From Fuerstiella sp. (lineage in GTDB: Bacteria > Planctomycetota > Planctomycetia > Planctomycetales > Planctomycetaceae), in the NCBI GenBank assembly GCA_022843805.1, contig JALHMY010000011.1, forward strand, positions 60,808 to 124,807: DNA of 64,000 nt, given 5' to 3'. Of the stretch, positions 8,354-17,593 are shown one piece after another (position 1 is the first letter of the stretch; the number at the start of each line of letters is the position of its first letter). The translations under genes and the position numbers were made by a program. The notes beneath the pieces are model-generated. The model was given only the letters and a program-made list of their open reading frames with translations. It ran no database searches and was not told where the DNA came from.

Positions 8354-8626
8354 GTGGCCAACGATCAAGAGCGCGATCGCAAACTGGCGGAACTCGAAGC
8401 CGCGAGTCACCGCTACGTCGCGTATTGTGGCCTGGTCTGTCTCGTCGGATTCTTCCTGCTGGGCTGGCCCACGCTCATCGCGTGGGGCGGCCTGGCTTGG
8501 GGGATGGACCAATTCGTGCAGGCCATGCGCGGCAAGTCTCGTCCAATGAACCACAACATCCGGCGACGGGATCGGCGATCGTGCTGCCGTCGTCACGGTC
8601 GTCGTGGCACGTCATCCGAGTGTTGA
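8354..8626 (+). CDS. small membrane protein
   Basis: A 90-residue protein from GTG 8354, directly following the upstream stop. After a charged start (DQERDRKLAELEAAS) there are two closely spaced hydrophobic segments, about residues 22-39 (VAYCGLVCLVGFFLLGW) and 41-54 (TLIAWGGLAWGMDQF), then a very basic, Cys- and Arg-rich tail. It probably anchors in the inner membrane. The tail (RRDRRSCCRRHGRRG) may be poorly constrained. Family unknown. Confidence 0.55.
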   Translation: MANDQERDRKLAELEAASHRYVAYCGLVCLVGFFLLGWPTLIAWGGLAWGMDQFVQAMRGKSRPMNHNIRRRDRRSCCRRHGRRGTSSEC

Positions 8627-8901
8627 ACCCGTCTGGAAGCCCGCAAGACGCCCCTAGTAATGGGCCACTGGGCGACGAATCTGTCCATGGTGATGGTACG
8701 TTTCGGATCCTCAGGACTGAGGAGGACATTTTATTGAGGCTCGACGACGCTCCTCGCGGAGTCCGATGAATTCGACCGGAGGATGCCCCAGCAGCCAAGA
8801 TCGCTTAAACTTGTAAATACGACAGCCGCCAGCTGTTCATCCCTTTTTACCGTGGACGGCATCGTTTCGGACCGTTTATGAATCTCTGAATCACTCTCGC
8901 G

Positions 8902-9948
8902 GTGTTGTCTCCCATGCTTCGTCGGCCCTTGCATCACCAGGTTTCCCCATGTGGGATTCAACCCATCCAAGTGCCAGCGTCCTGGCAGAACGAAGCGTGC
9001 CTAGAGAGAGGTGTTTACTTTGTCATCCCGCTGCAATTGTGGAATCTGATTGTAAGCGCTGTTGGAAGCGATCGCTTCAGTTCCTCCGACCAACGGCGCG
9101 AATTGGAAATCGCGCAAGCTGCGGGGGAGAGTACGGGCAACATCGCCATTCGCCTGGGGGCCTTCCTTTCCTATGCGAATTTGTCACCGGTACAGCCGGT
9201 CCAATTGACTGCCGACGAAGCGGCATTTTTAGGGAAGACCCCCGCCCAGGCAGCACATCTCGGACAGCAGGCGACCGCACGATTGAATTTGATTCATGGC
9301 CCCCGCCGTGGCTACCTGGGTTGGTTGCTCACCAACCCAGCCTTTGTCCAGGAGCACGATCGCCTGCTGCAACAGCATGGACCGTCCCTCGAAGTGCATG
9401 GCTTTCCTCAACCGCGAGGGAGTTCCGCCAGAATCCCGGAACACGCATTGGGGAATGAAGTCGATTGGGTCCACGACTGTCGTCAGTTCTACGCGCGCTG
9501 GCGACTGCAGTCGCTAGTGCTGCCCGATCTTCCGCTCCCACTTCCTTTTCAGCTTCCAGCCATGGAGGATCCGGCCACTGTATCTCGTCAGGAAGGGGTG
9601 GCCACCATGTCGGTTCCCGACATCTACGCTGTCCGCGGTCGCGGTTTGATCGAGGAAACACTGGAAGACGCTCTGCGAGGCCGGGGAGCCCCGTGCCACT
9701 TGCAAGGATGGTTCGAGATCGTCCAGCAATCCAGCACGATGGCCAACGTCCTGCCCATGTATGACCGGTGGTTTCGTCTGCAGCATTATTGGCGGCTGCT
9801 GCATCGCCGCTATCCCGCAGCCTTGCGACGCAAGAAACGTGCGTTGATCGACGCGTTCGCCTGCTTCCTGGAGGTCAGCATCGACACTCTGAAAGCGGAT
9901 CTGCGACGGATCACGGGCCGTTTGGGGGCCGGCTGGGAACAGCGATAG
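8902..9948 (+). CDS. hypothetical protein
   Basis: Up to 348 residues; start uncertain (ATG at 8902 or 8914, neither with a clear ribosome site). The protein is soluble with mixed structure: RRELEIAQAAGESTGNIA, the segment FHGPRR-like LNLIHGPRRGYLGWLLTNP, and a basic helical C-terminus (YPAALRRKKRALIDAFACF, DLRRITGRLG) that could bind DNA. A strong terminator follows at 9977-10018, separating it from the excisionase-integrase pair. Family not recognised. Confidence 0.6.
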   Translation: MLSPMLRRPLHHQVSPCGIQPIQVPASWQNEACLERGVYFVIPLQLWNLIVSAVGSDRFSSSDQRRELEIAQAAGESTGNIAIRLGAFLSYANLSPVQPVQLTADEAAFLGKTPAQAAHLGQQATARLNLIHGPRRGYLGWLLTNPAFVQEHDRLLQQHGPSLEVHGFPQPRGSSARIPEHALGNEVDWVHDCRQFYARWRLQSLVLPDLPLPLPFQLPAMEDPATVSRQEGVATMSVPDIYAVRGRGLIEETLEDALRGRGAPCHLQGWFEIVQQSSTMANVLPMYDRWFRLQHYWRLLHRRYPAALRRKKRALIDAFACFLEVSIDTLKADLRRITGRLGAGWEQR

Positions 9949-9976
9949 GACCCGACTCCGTCGCCCTTAGGATCTC

Positions 9977-10018
9977 GCAAAAGAGTGGGAGTGCTTACCA
10001 GCACTTCCACTCTTTTGC
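9977..10018 (+). terminator. 18-bp-arm terminator hairpin
   Basis: The arms 9977-9994 and 10001-10018 are complementary with one mismatch, loop of 6 bases, and are flanked by A-rich and T-rich stretches (GCAAAAGAG ... CTCTTTTGC, then TTTTGGC). It ends the 8902-9948 gene and insulates the integrase unit. Confidence 0.7.
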
Positions 10019-10089
10019 TTTTGGCTGTTCGAGTGAGATGGGTTCCTGTGCTGACCACTGGAACTCCCTGATTTAACTCGAGCAGAGAG

Positions 10090-10383
10090 ATGACGACTTC
10101 AAACTCTGACCTGGACGCTCTCACGATCCGAGAGTTCGCCCGGCGCTCCTCACAGTCCGAGAGCACCGTCCGCCGTCGGATTAAAGACGGCTCTTTGAAA
10201 GCCTGGCAACCCGGCGGTCCAGGAACCCGATTGCTGATTCCAGTGACCTGCCTCCCCTCAGCTCAGGTGGTAACCGCGCCTGTATCACTTCCCACTCAAT
10301 CCATCTCTTCACCGACGTCGAAAGCTCCCCAGCGGCTATCGGGACCGACACCACGCTGGAAACGCTTTCGCAAGGTGACGTGA
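10090..10383 (+). CDS. excisionase-like HTH protein
   Basis: A 97-residue protein whose first 55 residues are a MerR/HTH_17-type winged helix: LTIREFARRSSQSESTVRRRIKDGSLKAWQ, then a wing with PGGPGTRLLIPV. The rest is Ser/Pro-rich and ends in basic residues. Such proteins serve as recombination directionality factors (Xis) or small regulators. It precedes the integrase by 24 bases on the same strand, the expected xis-int order. The excisionase role is inferred from position. Confidence 0.7.
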   Translation: MTTSNSDLDALTIREFARRSSQSESTVRRRIKDGSLKAWQPGGPGTRLLIPVTCLPSAQVVTAPVSLPTQSISSPTSKAPQRLSGPTPRWKRFRKVT

Positions 10384-10407
10384 AAACGCTGAAAGGCACA
10401 ACCTGCC

Positions 10408-11592
10408 ATGCCTAAACCCGCAAAGAATGAAGAAGTCAACGTCCGATTCTTCCGCTGGCGACTTGGCCAGCGGAATGGTGTTTACTTCGCCGATGGCCGC
10501 GCCAACCAGCCACCGCTGGGCCGCCAGACGCTCGGGACGCGAGATCGCCGGGAAGCGCTGCAAGAGTTGGTCGATCTCGACCTCACCATGGCCGTCCAGT
10601 ATGGGCGCGCCGACGCCAGCCTGCTGAAAACCGAATCGCACCAGATCCTGCCCTGGGTCGAGGGACGTCGGCTGTATGAGAACTACGTGAAACGCCCCGT
10701 GATCGCTGGGGGAACGCGACCGGCCACCGCCAAACGCTATCGAGCCGTCCTCGATAAGTTCATCCCGTTTGCCGAGGCTCAGGGGCGTCGTACCTGGAAC
10801 GAACTGAACCGTCAGCTTCTCGACGACTATGCGAGTTGGCTCGATGGAGAATCCTATGCGTATGCGACCGAATACCTGGAGCTGACGACGCTCAAGCAGA
10901 TTGTGAAGTTCCTGATCACGAACCAGCATCTGCCAAGCACGGTGGCATTCACTTACCCGCTGAAGAAGCCCGACGGCACGGACACCTACTGCTGGACGCC
11001 AGAGGAAGTGGCCGCGATCCTCCAGCACTGCCGGACACCGGAACTGGACTGGCTGCGACAGGTCGTCATCGGTCTGGCGGCGACCGGTCTGCGGATCTCG
11101 GAGTTGGCGTCGCTACGCTGGTCCGACATCAACCCGGAGAAAACGCTCGTCACTCTGACCGATGAGACCACGAAGAAATCGCGGCGGGGCCAGGAAAGGC
11201 GGACCACCAAATCGGGCCGCGATCGGACCTTTCCGATTCAGGAAATGCTGGGTGATGTTCTCCGCACGATGTCCCCGCATCCCGATGGTCGTGTGTTCCA
11301 CGGCCCACTGGGCGGGAAGATCAAAGCCGACACCGTCCGCCGAATCCTGATCCGGGATGTCCTGACGCCGCTGGCCGCCAGGTTCCCGTCACGAGCGGAC
11401 GAGCGGGGCTTCATCGACGGACGCCTGCACAGCTTCCGGCACTACTTCTGCTCGAACTGCGCGAACCAGGGGACAAAAGAACGAGTGCTCATGAACTGGC
11501 TGGGGCACCGGAACAGTCGGATGGTTCACCGGTACTATCACCTGCACGACGAAGAATCGATCCGCCAGATGCAGCAGGTGAAGTTGTTTTGA
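10408..11592 (+). CDS. tyrosine recombinase / integrase
   Basis: A 394-residue tyrosine recombinase with all catalytic residues visible: R229 ([14 protein letters not shown]), a basic beta-hairpin region for the lysine ([12 protein letters not shown]), H341 and R344 (LHSFRHYF), H367 (LGHRNS) and nucleophile Y376 (RYYHL). The N-terminal part carries an AP2-like opening and a SAM-like core-binding domain (about 95-180). It cuts and rejoins DNA through a 3' phosphotyrosine. The gene ends 215 bases from the 3' end of tRNA-Ser(CGA), the probable attachment site of this element. Apparently intact. Confidence 0.92.
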   Translation: MPKPAKNEEVNVRFFRWRLGQRNGVYFADGRANQPPLGRQTLGTRDRREALQELVDLDLTMAVQYGRADASLLKTESHQILPWVEGRRLYENYVKRPVIAGGTRPATAKRYRAVLDKFIPFAEAQGRRTWNELNRQLLDDYASWLDGESYAYATEYLELTTLKQIVKFLITNQHLPSTVAFTYPLKKPDGTDTYCWTPEEVAAILQHCRTPELDWLRQVVIGLAATGLRISELASLRWSDINPEKTLVTLTDETTKKSRRGQERRTTKSGRDRTFPIQEMLGDVLRTMSPHPDGRVFHGPLGGKIKADTVRRILIRDVLTPLAARFPSRADERGFIDGRLHSFRHYFCSNCANQGTKERVLMNWLGHRNSRMVHRYYHLHDEESIRQMQQVKLF

Positions 11593-11807
11593 GGCAGCAG
11601 CCCGTCGTCAGTGGGACGGCGGGCAAATCTCGAGGAGCAGGGAGACAACTCGCCCGAACCACCGTGGAGAATTTCGTGAAGACTGCAAACCTCACTCGCC
11701 GTCGCCTCCTGATTGGCACAGTTTCGGCACAGTCGACTGTGCCAATCAGGACTCCTGGTCACAACTCACTGACAAATAATGAGTTGCGGCGACTCCAAGA
11801 AATCAAG

Positions 11808-11894
11808 CGGAGAGGGGGGGATTCGAACCCTCGGTACCGTTGCCGGTACACCGGTTTTCGAGACCGGCACATTCGGCCGCTCTGTCACCTCTCC
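11808..11894 (-). tRNA. tRNA-Ser (anticodon CGA)
   Basis: Complete class II tRNA of 87 nt on the minus strand. Acceptor GGAGAGG/CCTCTCC with discriminator G, anticodon stem CCGGT/ACCGG with loop CTCGAAA (CGA, reads UCG), a long variable arm (GTACCGGCAACGGTAC) and T arm GGGTTCGAATCCC. CCA is not encoded. Its 3' end faces the integrase gene and marks the probable junction of the left element with the core chromosome. Confidence 0.95.
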
Positions 11895-12087
11895 GGGTGC
11901 TTTTCACTGAAGAACGTCTTCTTTCACAGGAAGACCAGCAAGATTCTTTCAATGTTCGCCGAATTTTCTCAAGTTCCAAGTGTATCGCACTTCAACGCGA
12001 ATTCCAGAGCGACCACTGCGGTTTCCTGATTTCTGAACTGCTGAACGGATCGCAGTCCATCCGGCGGCAAGTTCACACACTTTCGCT

Positions 12088-13398
12088 TTACATCAGGTTT
12101 TTCATTTTAATATTCAGGTAATCGTTGATCAGCCGCTCCGCCAGCAATACGGGCGTCGTGTCCGTGATCAGAATGCCGGCTTCTCGCAAAGAGGCAATCT
12201 CATGAGACTGGCCAGTCAGAATCTGGGCTGCCGACGCCGTGTGAAACGCATCAAGATCGGTTTCAGGAATCTGATCGGCCATCTTTCGAAGACCGGCATC
12301 CTGCAGCAGTACGCACATCGACAGATATGGGACTGATCGCAGTCTGAGCGTCGCGCCAATTGTCCTCAACTGCAACTCATCCGCCACAAATGTGATCAAG
12401 ACTACCAGCGCACGTTTTCGCTGCACCGTTGTCAGATATTCGAGTGCGTGAGTGTAATCGGCCGCGTGAGACGACGATTTCAGATCGCAGGTGGAACGGA
12501 GGATCTGCTGGATTCCGGCCCGTCCCCGAACAGGTCGGATATAACGTTCAATGCGGTTGGAGAATACCAGCAGTGAAACATTGTCTCCCTGACCCAGCGC
12601 AATGTAGCTGAGCATAATTGCAGCATTCAGCGCATGATCAAAAAAAGAAACTCCATTACACTCATTGCGCATGAAACGGCCACTATCCACCATCACGACC
12701 AGGTTCTGATTTCTCTCAAGACTGAATTCACGGCTCACCAGTGACTGCAGGCGAGATGTCGCCTTCCAGTCGATCTGTCGAAGTTCGTCCCCTGATCGGA
12801 ATTCCCGAAGTCGTTCAAACTCCCTGCCCTGACCGGGCATGCGAACCACACGAACGCCGATTTCCGACAGACGATTCTTTCTGGCCATCAGCTCGAACCG
12901 ATGAACAGCGCGGATATCCGGATAGATGCGAATCGCGGTCGGCATGGGTCGAATTTCCTGCCGCACCCAGAGTCCCAGCCGCGTTGCAAAACGCAGGTGC
13001 ACTGCGACAAGGCTGGATTCACCACGATTGAGTGGCCGCAGTACGTATTTCACCGACACTGTCGCTGATGGCGCCAGCGAAACCGTTTGAGGAAGTCGCT
13101 CAACCACGCAATCTTCGCCAGGGTCGTCATGAAGCGTCACAAGCAGTGGAAAATGGCTCCGATTTCGCAGCACAATCATTGCCGGATTGGCAACACCCAC
13201 GCTGAGTATCTCAGAAACCTCCCGTTCAATACTGATCTCTCCCGGCGAAGGACTGACGCACAGGTCAATCACAGCGGTCAGCAGCAACAGCAGATTCAAC
13301 AGCAGCGCGACATCGGCGGCCCATGGAAAGATGCCGGAAGTCATCAGCGGCAATACCAGAACCGCCGCAAGTGCAACGAGTCGACGGGATGGGATCAT
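12088..13398 (-). CDS. DUF58 protein (vWA-like)
   Basis: A 436-residue protein with two N-terminal membrane spans (residues 6-25 and 27-46), a beta-rich middle, and the DUF58 signature around 190-225 (GQGREFERLREFRSGDELRQIDWKATSR). This runs into a vWA-like fold whose metal site is degenerate (MVDSGRFMRN rather than DxSxS). It is the last gene of a seven-gene operon and overlaps MoxR by 4 bases (ATGA). DUF58 proteins pair with MoxR ATPases, probably as adaptors that bind metal or substrate. The second DUF58 gene at 42674 is shorter and lacks the membrane part. Confidence 0.9.
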   Translation of the reverse strand: MIPSRRLVALAAVLVLPLMTSGIFPWAADVALLLNLLLLLTAVIDLCVSPSPGEISIEREVSEILSVGVANPAMIVLRNRSHFPLLVTLHDDPGEDCVVERLPQTVSLAPSATVSVKYVLRPLNRGESSLVAVHLRFATRLGLWVRQEIRPMPTAIRIYPDIRAVHRFELMARKNRLSEIGVRVVRMPGQGREFERLREFRSGDELRQIDWKATSRLQSLVSREFSLERNQNLVVMVDSGRFMRNECNGVSFFDHALNAAIMLSYIALGQGDNVSLLVFSNRIERYIRPVRGRAGIQQILRSTCDLKSSSHAADYTHALEYLTTVQRKRALVVLITFVADELQLRTIGATLRLRSVPYLSMCVLLQDAGLRKMADQIPETDLDAFHTASAAQILTGQSHEIASLREAGILITDTTPVLLAERLINDYLNIKMKNLM

Positions 13399-14354
13399 GC
13401 CCTGGGAGCCTCGACACTTTCCAGAATGGATCGAATCGCCTCATCGGGCGTCAGCCCTTCAATTTCCGCTTCGGGCCGCAGCCGGAGGCGATGCCGAAGC
13501 ACCCAAAGTGAAAGTTCCTTAATGTCATCGGGCGTAACAAAGTCCCGACCACGGCAGGCTGCCAGGGTTCGGGCGGCAATCAGCAGATTCACCCCTGCCC
13601 GCGGGCCCGGACCAATTGAAACGGACGACCATGTCCGGGCAGCCCCCATGATATCAACGATATATTTTATGATCCCGGGTTCGACAATCACCGAGCGAAC
13701 AAGTTGCTGAATCACCAGAATATCACCTGCCTGCATGACCGGCTGCAGATCGAAATCGCTGAGCTGCCGAGGGTCTTTCCCAATCGCATAATGCTGCAGA
13801 ATTTCAGTCTCCTCCGCTGGAGATGGATAATCGGCGAGCAGCTTAAACATAAAGCGGTCGACCTGAGCGTCCGGCAGCGGATAGGTGCCCTCATGTTCAA
13901 TGGGATTCTGCGTCGCAATGACAAGAAATGGCCGTTCGAGCTGCCAGGTCGTGCCGTCCACACTGACCTGACGCTCCTGCATAACCTCCAGCAGTGCCGC
14001 CTGAGTCTTTGGCGGAGATCGGTTAATCTCATCCGTAAGCAACAGATTTGTAAACACCGGCCCCTTATTGAAGTGGAACGTCTGCTGCTTCATATCATAA
14101 ATACTGTGGCCGGTCAGATCAGACGGCATCAGATCGGGTGTAAACTGAACTCGCCGAAACCCGCACGAAACAGTTTTCGAAAGCACGTTCACAAGCAGCG
14201 TCTTCCCGAGTCCCGGAGGACCTTCAATCAGCACGCTGCCTTCTGTAAACAGTGCAATAAGGACCCCTTCAACCAGTTCATGCTGTCCAACGACAACTTT
14301 TCCAATCTGGTCAATTGCCGCTTCGAACAATTCTTTTACCTGAATCAGCTGCAT
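13395..14354 (-). CDS. MoxR family AAA+ ATPase
   Basis: A 319-residue AAA+ ATPase of the MoxR subfamily: Walker A at 45-52 (GPPGLGKT), Walker B at 104-109 (LLLTDEINR), the family stretch QAALLEVMQERQVSVDG, sensor 1 (VIATQNPIEHEGTYPLPDA), arginine-finger region (QVDRFMFKL) and the C-terminal lid (RAGVNLLIAARTLA). Start set at ATG 14354; a TTG at 14381 is in frame but lacks a clear ribosome site. It works with the DUF58 gene it overlaps, in ATP-driven maturation or remodelling of a protein complex; substrate unknown. Confidence 0.93.
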   Translation of the reverse strand: MQLIQVKELFEAAIDQIGKVVVGQHELVEGVLIALFTEGSVLIEGPPGLGKTLLVNVLSKTVSCGFRRVQFTPDLMPSDLTGHSIYDMKQQTFHFNKGPVFTNLLLTDEINRSPPKTQAALLEVMQERQVSVDGTTWQLERPFLVIATQNPIEHEGTYPLPDAQVDRFMFKLLADYPSPAEETEILQHYAIGKDPRQLSDFDLQPVMQAGDILVIQQLVRSVIVEPGIIKYIVDIMGAARTWSSVSIGPGPRAGVNLLIAARTLAACRGRDFVTPDDIKELSLWVLRHRLRLRPEAEIEGLTPDEAIRSILESVEAPRA

Positions 14355-14434
14355 GGAAATTCTCTGAAGATATTTACGCAAATTCGGAAATGCGGTACTG
14401 GCGTGCGTTCAATTCATAAAGAAACGGGTGAGAT

Positions 14435-15829
14435 TTAACTCCTGAACAGGCGAGCGCGCAGGGATGCCAGCCAGCGGACTGACGCAGCCGCCTCTGACGA
14501 AGATACACTGGATGACAGGGAAAGCTTCTCGGCCGTCTCGAGCTGTACGCGAACCTCATCGGAAGGCAGTCCGGTTCGCAGCGCGATCAACTCGTAATCG
14601 TCCAGCCCGACAGCACCTCCCAGCCGACGTCTCAGCTGGCTGTTCAGGTAATCCAGATAGGTTCGAACAACGATCCCTCCATCCTTAAGCCGGTACTGAA
14701 GATTGCCGGTCGCTCGCGCGCTGTCATTCAAACTGCGACGTTCCCGACGCCTTGCAGGATGCGCCGGGCCGAAGCTGTGAAACCCCATCCATATACACAG
14801 CACCGCCAGAACGATCAGTTGCAGAGTTCCGGCCCGAAGCATCGGGCTCAGAAGGACCCCTGTGTCCCGATAAGAAGCGCTGGCATTTAAAAACTCACTG
14901 ACAACGATCGACGAACCATTCCCATCGTCCGGCCCGGCGGCGTCAGGATCACTGACTGTGGAAAGCTGTGACTCAGTTGAATCTGAATCGTATTCACCTC
15001 CGATCGCAGCGTCCGATAATGGAGTAACTTTCGGCAGAGGTTTATCGTGAAGCTCATGAACCAGTCGAATCGCCAGCCTGCGAGACGCCGGAAAAAGCAA
15101 ACTTCTGTTGGAGAAAATTTCTGCGCCTGAACTTACCATAATCAGCCCGGCACCCAGCCGCCACATCATCACTTCCGACCCTCGCTCTGAAAGTACGAGT
15201 GTCTCCTGGTCAAAGCGGAACGAAGGCGTCAGGTCGCACGACGATCGCCATGTTACAGGTTCATTTACAATTCGTCCTGAAACCGTTACCTCGTCTGGCG
15301 CATTGACTCGAAGTTCAGGCACTGGCAGCAGATCGGCCTTCGGACTGATTGAAGGACCCGACGGAAATTCCACAAGGGGTTCCGTATCCGACTTATCTGT
15401 GTCGTGATCGTCTGTCATTTCGAACAACGCTTCACTCGAAAGTCCACTCCCCGGACGACTCGAATGAATCCCCAGCAGAGGAAGGTTCACGCCGGGCAGA
15501 TTTTCGTTTACGGCGAACAGTAATCGGCCGCCTCGAGTGACAAACTCATAGAGCCGTTCTTCTTCGACCGCATTGGGAGTCCGATCCGGGGCAATCAGGA
15601 GCAACGTGCAATCACCATCGGGCAACAACCTGTTGTCGAGTCGATTGACGTTTTCAAACAGTAAAGAGAGCGTGCGATACAGTCCCAGCTGGCCATCAGT
15701 GGAATTGCTGTAAGAGTCTGCAGCCGATCTCTTTTCGCCTGGCAGCCACCATACCTGCAGCACAATCAGAACCACAATTCCGAGTCCCCAGGCGAGATCA
15801 GTTCGTGCCAGTTGGCTTTTGTTCGTCAC
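14435..15829 (-). CDS. DUF4350 membrane protein
   Basis: A 464-residue protein from GTG 15829. One N-terminal span (13-29, WGLGIVVLIVLQVWW), a periplasmic DUF4350 domain with a Rossmann-like start (NSTDGQLGLYRTLSLLFENV, CTLLLIAPDRTPNAVEEERLYEFVTRGGRLL), an acidic Ser/Asp-rich linker (about 270-320), a second span (about 345-365, LQLIVLAVLCIWMGFHSF) and a cytoplasmic tail. It overlaps the DUF4129 gene by 32 bases. DUF4350 proteins regularly accompany MoxR-DUF58-DUF4129 operons; molecular role unknown. Confidence 0.88.
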   Translation of the reverse strand: MTNKSQLARTDLAWGLGIVVLIVLQVWWLPGEKRSAADSYSNSTDGQLGLYRTLSLLFENVNRLDNRLLPDGDCTLLLIAPDRTPNAVEEERLYEFVTRGGRLLFAVNENLPGVNLPLLGIHSSRPGSGLSSEALFEMTDDHDTDKSDTEPLVEFPSGPSISPKADLLPVPELRVNAPDEVTVSGRIVNEPVTWRSSCDLTPSFRFDQETLVLSERGSEVMMWRLGAGLIMVSSGAEIFSNRSLLFPASRRLAIRLVHELHDKPLPKVTPLSDAAIGGEYDSDSTESQLSTVSDPDAAGPDDGNGSSIVVSEFLNASASYRDTGVLLSPMLRAGTLQLIVLAVLCIWMGFHSFGPAHPARRRERRSLNDSARATGNLQYRLKDGGIVVRTYLDYLNSQLRRRLGGAVGLDDYELIALRTGLPSDEVRVQLETAEKLSLSSSVSSSEAAASVRWLASLRARLFRS

Positions 15830-16760
15830 GAAATGCCTCCTGAAAACTCACCAGACACCGATCAAACATATCCCGAGTTGCCGGTCGTCGGCCAAAGAAA
15901 ATGTATTCAAACGCTGCTGCCACAACTTCAAACGAAGATCGCTTTTCCGACTGACGCCGAATCGCCCGCAGATAGTCTCGATTCGTAAGACCTTTTCGGT
16001 AACGAATCAGGCCGGCACGCTCGACCCAGCTCATCGCCCCGAGAAGCAGTTCACGGATCGCAGCAGGATAGTTACCTGCGCCAGCAAACTGAACGGCCCG
16101 AGTCTCATACGTTGTCACCGCAATTTCGCCAGGTGGAATTTTCAGCGCGCCCGGATCTCCGCCAAAATCCAGTCGCCCATCAGCTTCACGGCGGCGCCGT
16201 CGATCGATGGCTCGAACCGCCATAATGGCCAAAACGAGGGCGATCAGAAGGCTGATTGTCAAAAAAACGGACACCAATACCTGCGAGGGGCCTTCCATAC
16301 TGACCGGATTACTGCTTTTCGCCGGAGAAACTGCGACAGATGGCGACGAAGCGGGTTGTGCCTCTTCCCCGGAAATTAACTTCAGAAGACGCTGCAGTAT
16401 CTTTTCTGCGGATGCGAGAATGCTTCCCATGTACGAACCCAGGTCCTCACGCAGTCCTCTGAGGAACCCCTTATCGGCGTCTGATTCGCGAGGATTCTCA
16501 AGTATTCGCCGGCGTAATGAGCGGAAAACATGATCGCTCATCACCTGCTCTGTCGCCGCGTCAATTTGTGCATCCGTCAATGCCGAACGAACAGGATTCG
16601 ATTCTGCTGCCACTTCGACGTTCATCACTTCATCTGAACGGGATGAGGCATCGAAAATCAGACAGGCCGCGAAACAAATGTTGCCTGTGTGGCACAGACC
16701 AAAGATGGTCACCATTACAACAGGCCGCAGACACATCAGGACTTTTTGCAGGAAAGTCAT
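15798..16760 (-). CDS. DUF4129 membrane protein
   Basis: A 320-residue protein from ATG 16760. It has an N-terminal hydrophobic segment, an extracytoplasmic part with Ser-rich linker, a span at about 162-182 (LVSVFLTISLLIALVLAIM), and the DUF4129 domain at the C-terminus (AIRELLLGAMSWVERAGLIRYRKGLTNRDYLRAI, FEYIFFGRRP). The start overlaps the preceding gene stop in ATGA. In this type of operon DUF4129 proteins are thought to be membrane partners of the MoxR system. Function unknown beyond that. Confidence 0.85.
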   Translation of the reverse strand: MTFLQKVLMCLRPVVMVTIFGLCHTGNICFAACLIFDASSRSDEVMNVEVAAESNPVRSALTDAQIDAATEQVMSDHVFRSLRRRILENPRESDADKGFLRGLREDLGSYMGSILASAEKILQRLLKLISGEEAQPASSPSVAVSPAKSSNPVSMEGPSQVLVSVFLTISLLIALVLAIMAVRAIDRRRRREADGRLDFGGDPGALKIPPGEIAVTTYETRAVQFAGAGNYPAAIRELLLGAMSWVERAGLIRYRKGLTNRDYLRAIRRQSEKRSSFEVVAAAFEYIFFGRRPATRDMFDRCLVSFQEAFRDEQKPTGTN

Positions 16761-17593
16761 TGCAGTTCCTCCAGCCGCTTCGCTTCAACGCGGAACTGCA
16801 ACTCAAGATCCCAGCATTCATTGCGAATTCTCTGATCGAGGTAACAGAAGAACCAAGCCACGCGAATGATCGGAAACGGCAGCCATAGCGCCATCTGCAG
16901 CGATGTCAGAAACAATGGACTATCGAAAAGCACGGACAGTACCTGTGGACTGAAATTATTACGGTCAACGGGTATTACCCGCGGCATTACCGGAGCATGA
17001 AACAACAATGCCGCCCCGGTATCAATCAGGAAGAGAAGGCCAGCTGACAAAAACAGCCAGAACAGTATCAGCATGAATGCGCGGGCCAGGTTTCTGCCGT
17101 AGCCCCCACCCTTTCCAAGCCAGTTTAGCCGCCCAATCACCTTGTCCGCTTCCTGCTGCTCGAGCAGTACCACTTCCGGAAAGTGCCCGAAGTGGGCAAT
17201 GATCAGCAATGCGGGAAAAACGAGACAGAACGAAATCAGAACCTGCAGGGTCCTGTAGACCAGTGAAAACAAAAGGAATGCGGCCAGCCTTTGTCTCAGA
17301 GAATTCAGCGCTGCGCGAATCGAAATCGGGACTCCGAAGACCTGCGGGCCAACAGCAGCAATCAGTGCGCCGCTGAACAGCGTGGCAAAAAACAGAAAGA
17401 TCAGCAGTGAAGGCAACAGCATGTCTGTCTTTACTGAGGACAGCCCCCAGACGAGCCCGCACGATGGAATCGCAAACACGGCCAGAATTCGTGCAACAGG
17501 CGCAAAGAACTCGCGTACAAAAACAAAGGCCAGATCGATGCAGCCGCCAAGCGAACGCCGCTGCACGAGGACGATGCAGTCCTCAATTCTCAT
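16757..17593 (-). CDS. multi-span membrane protein
   Basis: A 278-residue integral membrane protein with about five to six hydrophobic segments (for example FAPVARILAVFAIPSCGLVW, LLPSLLIFLFFATLFSGALI, FLLFSLVYRTLQVLISFCLV, AFMLILFWLFLSAGLLFLI). I start it at ATG 17593 (MRIEDCIVLVQRRSLGGCID). It overlaps the SpoIIM gene by 11 bases and the DUF4129 gene by 4, so it belongs to the operon. It resembles the unnamed multi-span proteins seen between SpoIIM and DUF4129 genes in planctomycetes; no named family assigned. Confidence 0.8.
   Translation of the reverse strand: MRIEDCIVLVQRRSLGGCIDLAFVFVREFFAPVARILAVFAIPSCGLVWGLSSVKTDMLLPSLLIFLFFATLFSGALIAAVGPQVFGVPISIRAALNSLRQRLAAFLLFSLVYRTLQVLISFCLVFPALLIIAHFGHFPEVVLLEQQEADKVIGRLNWLGKGGGYGRNLARAFMLILFWLFLSAGLLFLIDTGAALLFHAPVMPRVIPVDRNNFSPQVLSVLFDSPLFLTSLQMALWLPFPIIRVAWFFCYLDQRIRNECWDLELQFRVEAKRLEELQ

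Larger units (their letters stand above)
1..11807. mobile_element. integrated element, right part, at tRNA-Ser
   Basis: Region lying against the 3' end of tRNA-Ser(CGA). Seen: an excisionase-like gene and an intact tyrosine integrase sit just inside the tRNA 3' end, the usual arrangement for tRNA-targeting elements. The cargo is a run of small plus-strand genes with GTG and TTG starts, hairpins between transcription units and no housekeeping genes. Next to the tRNA the character switches abruptly to ordinary chromosomal genes. The left end was not found: I saw no second copy of the tRNA-Ser 3' end in 1-11,800, so it probably lies upstream of the window. A truncated serine recombinase at the left edge may belong to this element or to a nested one. 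Confidence 0.65.

Noticed and set aside
6467..8361. Long minus-strand open frames (412 and 369 codons) opposite the small-gene operon
   Set aside because: They are shadows of GC-rich plus-strand genes, lack ribosome sites, contradict the operon on the other strand, and have no recognisable domain.
1..11807. Left attachment repeat of the tRNA-Ser 3' end inside the window
   Set aside because: I searched by eye for the tRNA-Ser T-arm and acceptor sequence and found no second copy, so no left boundary is claimed.
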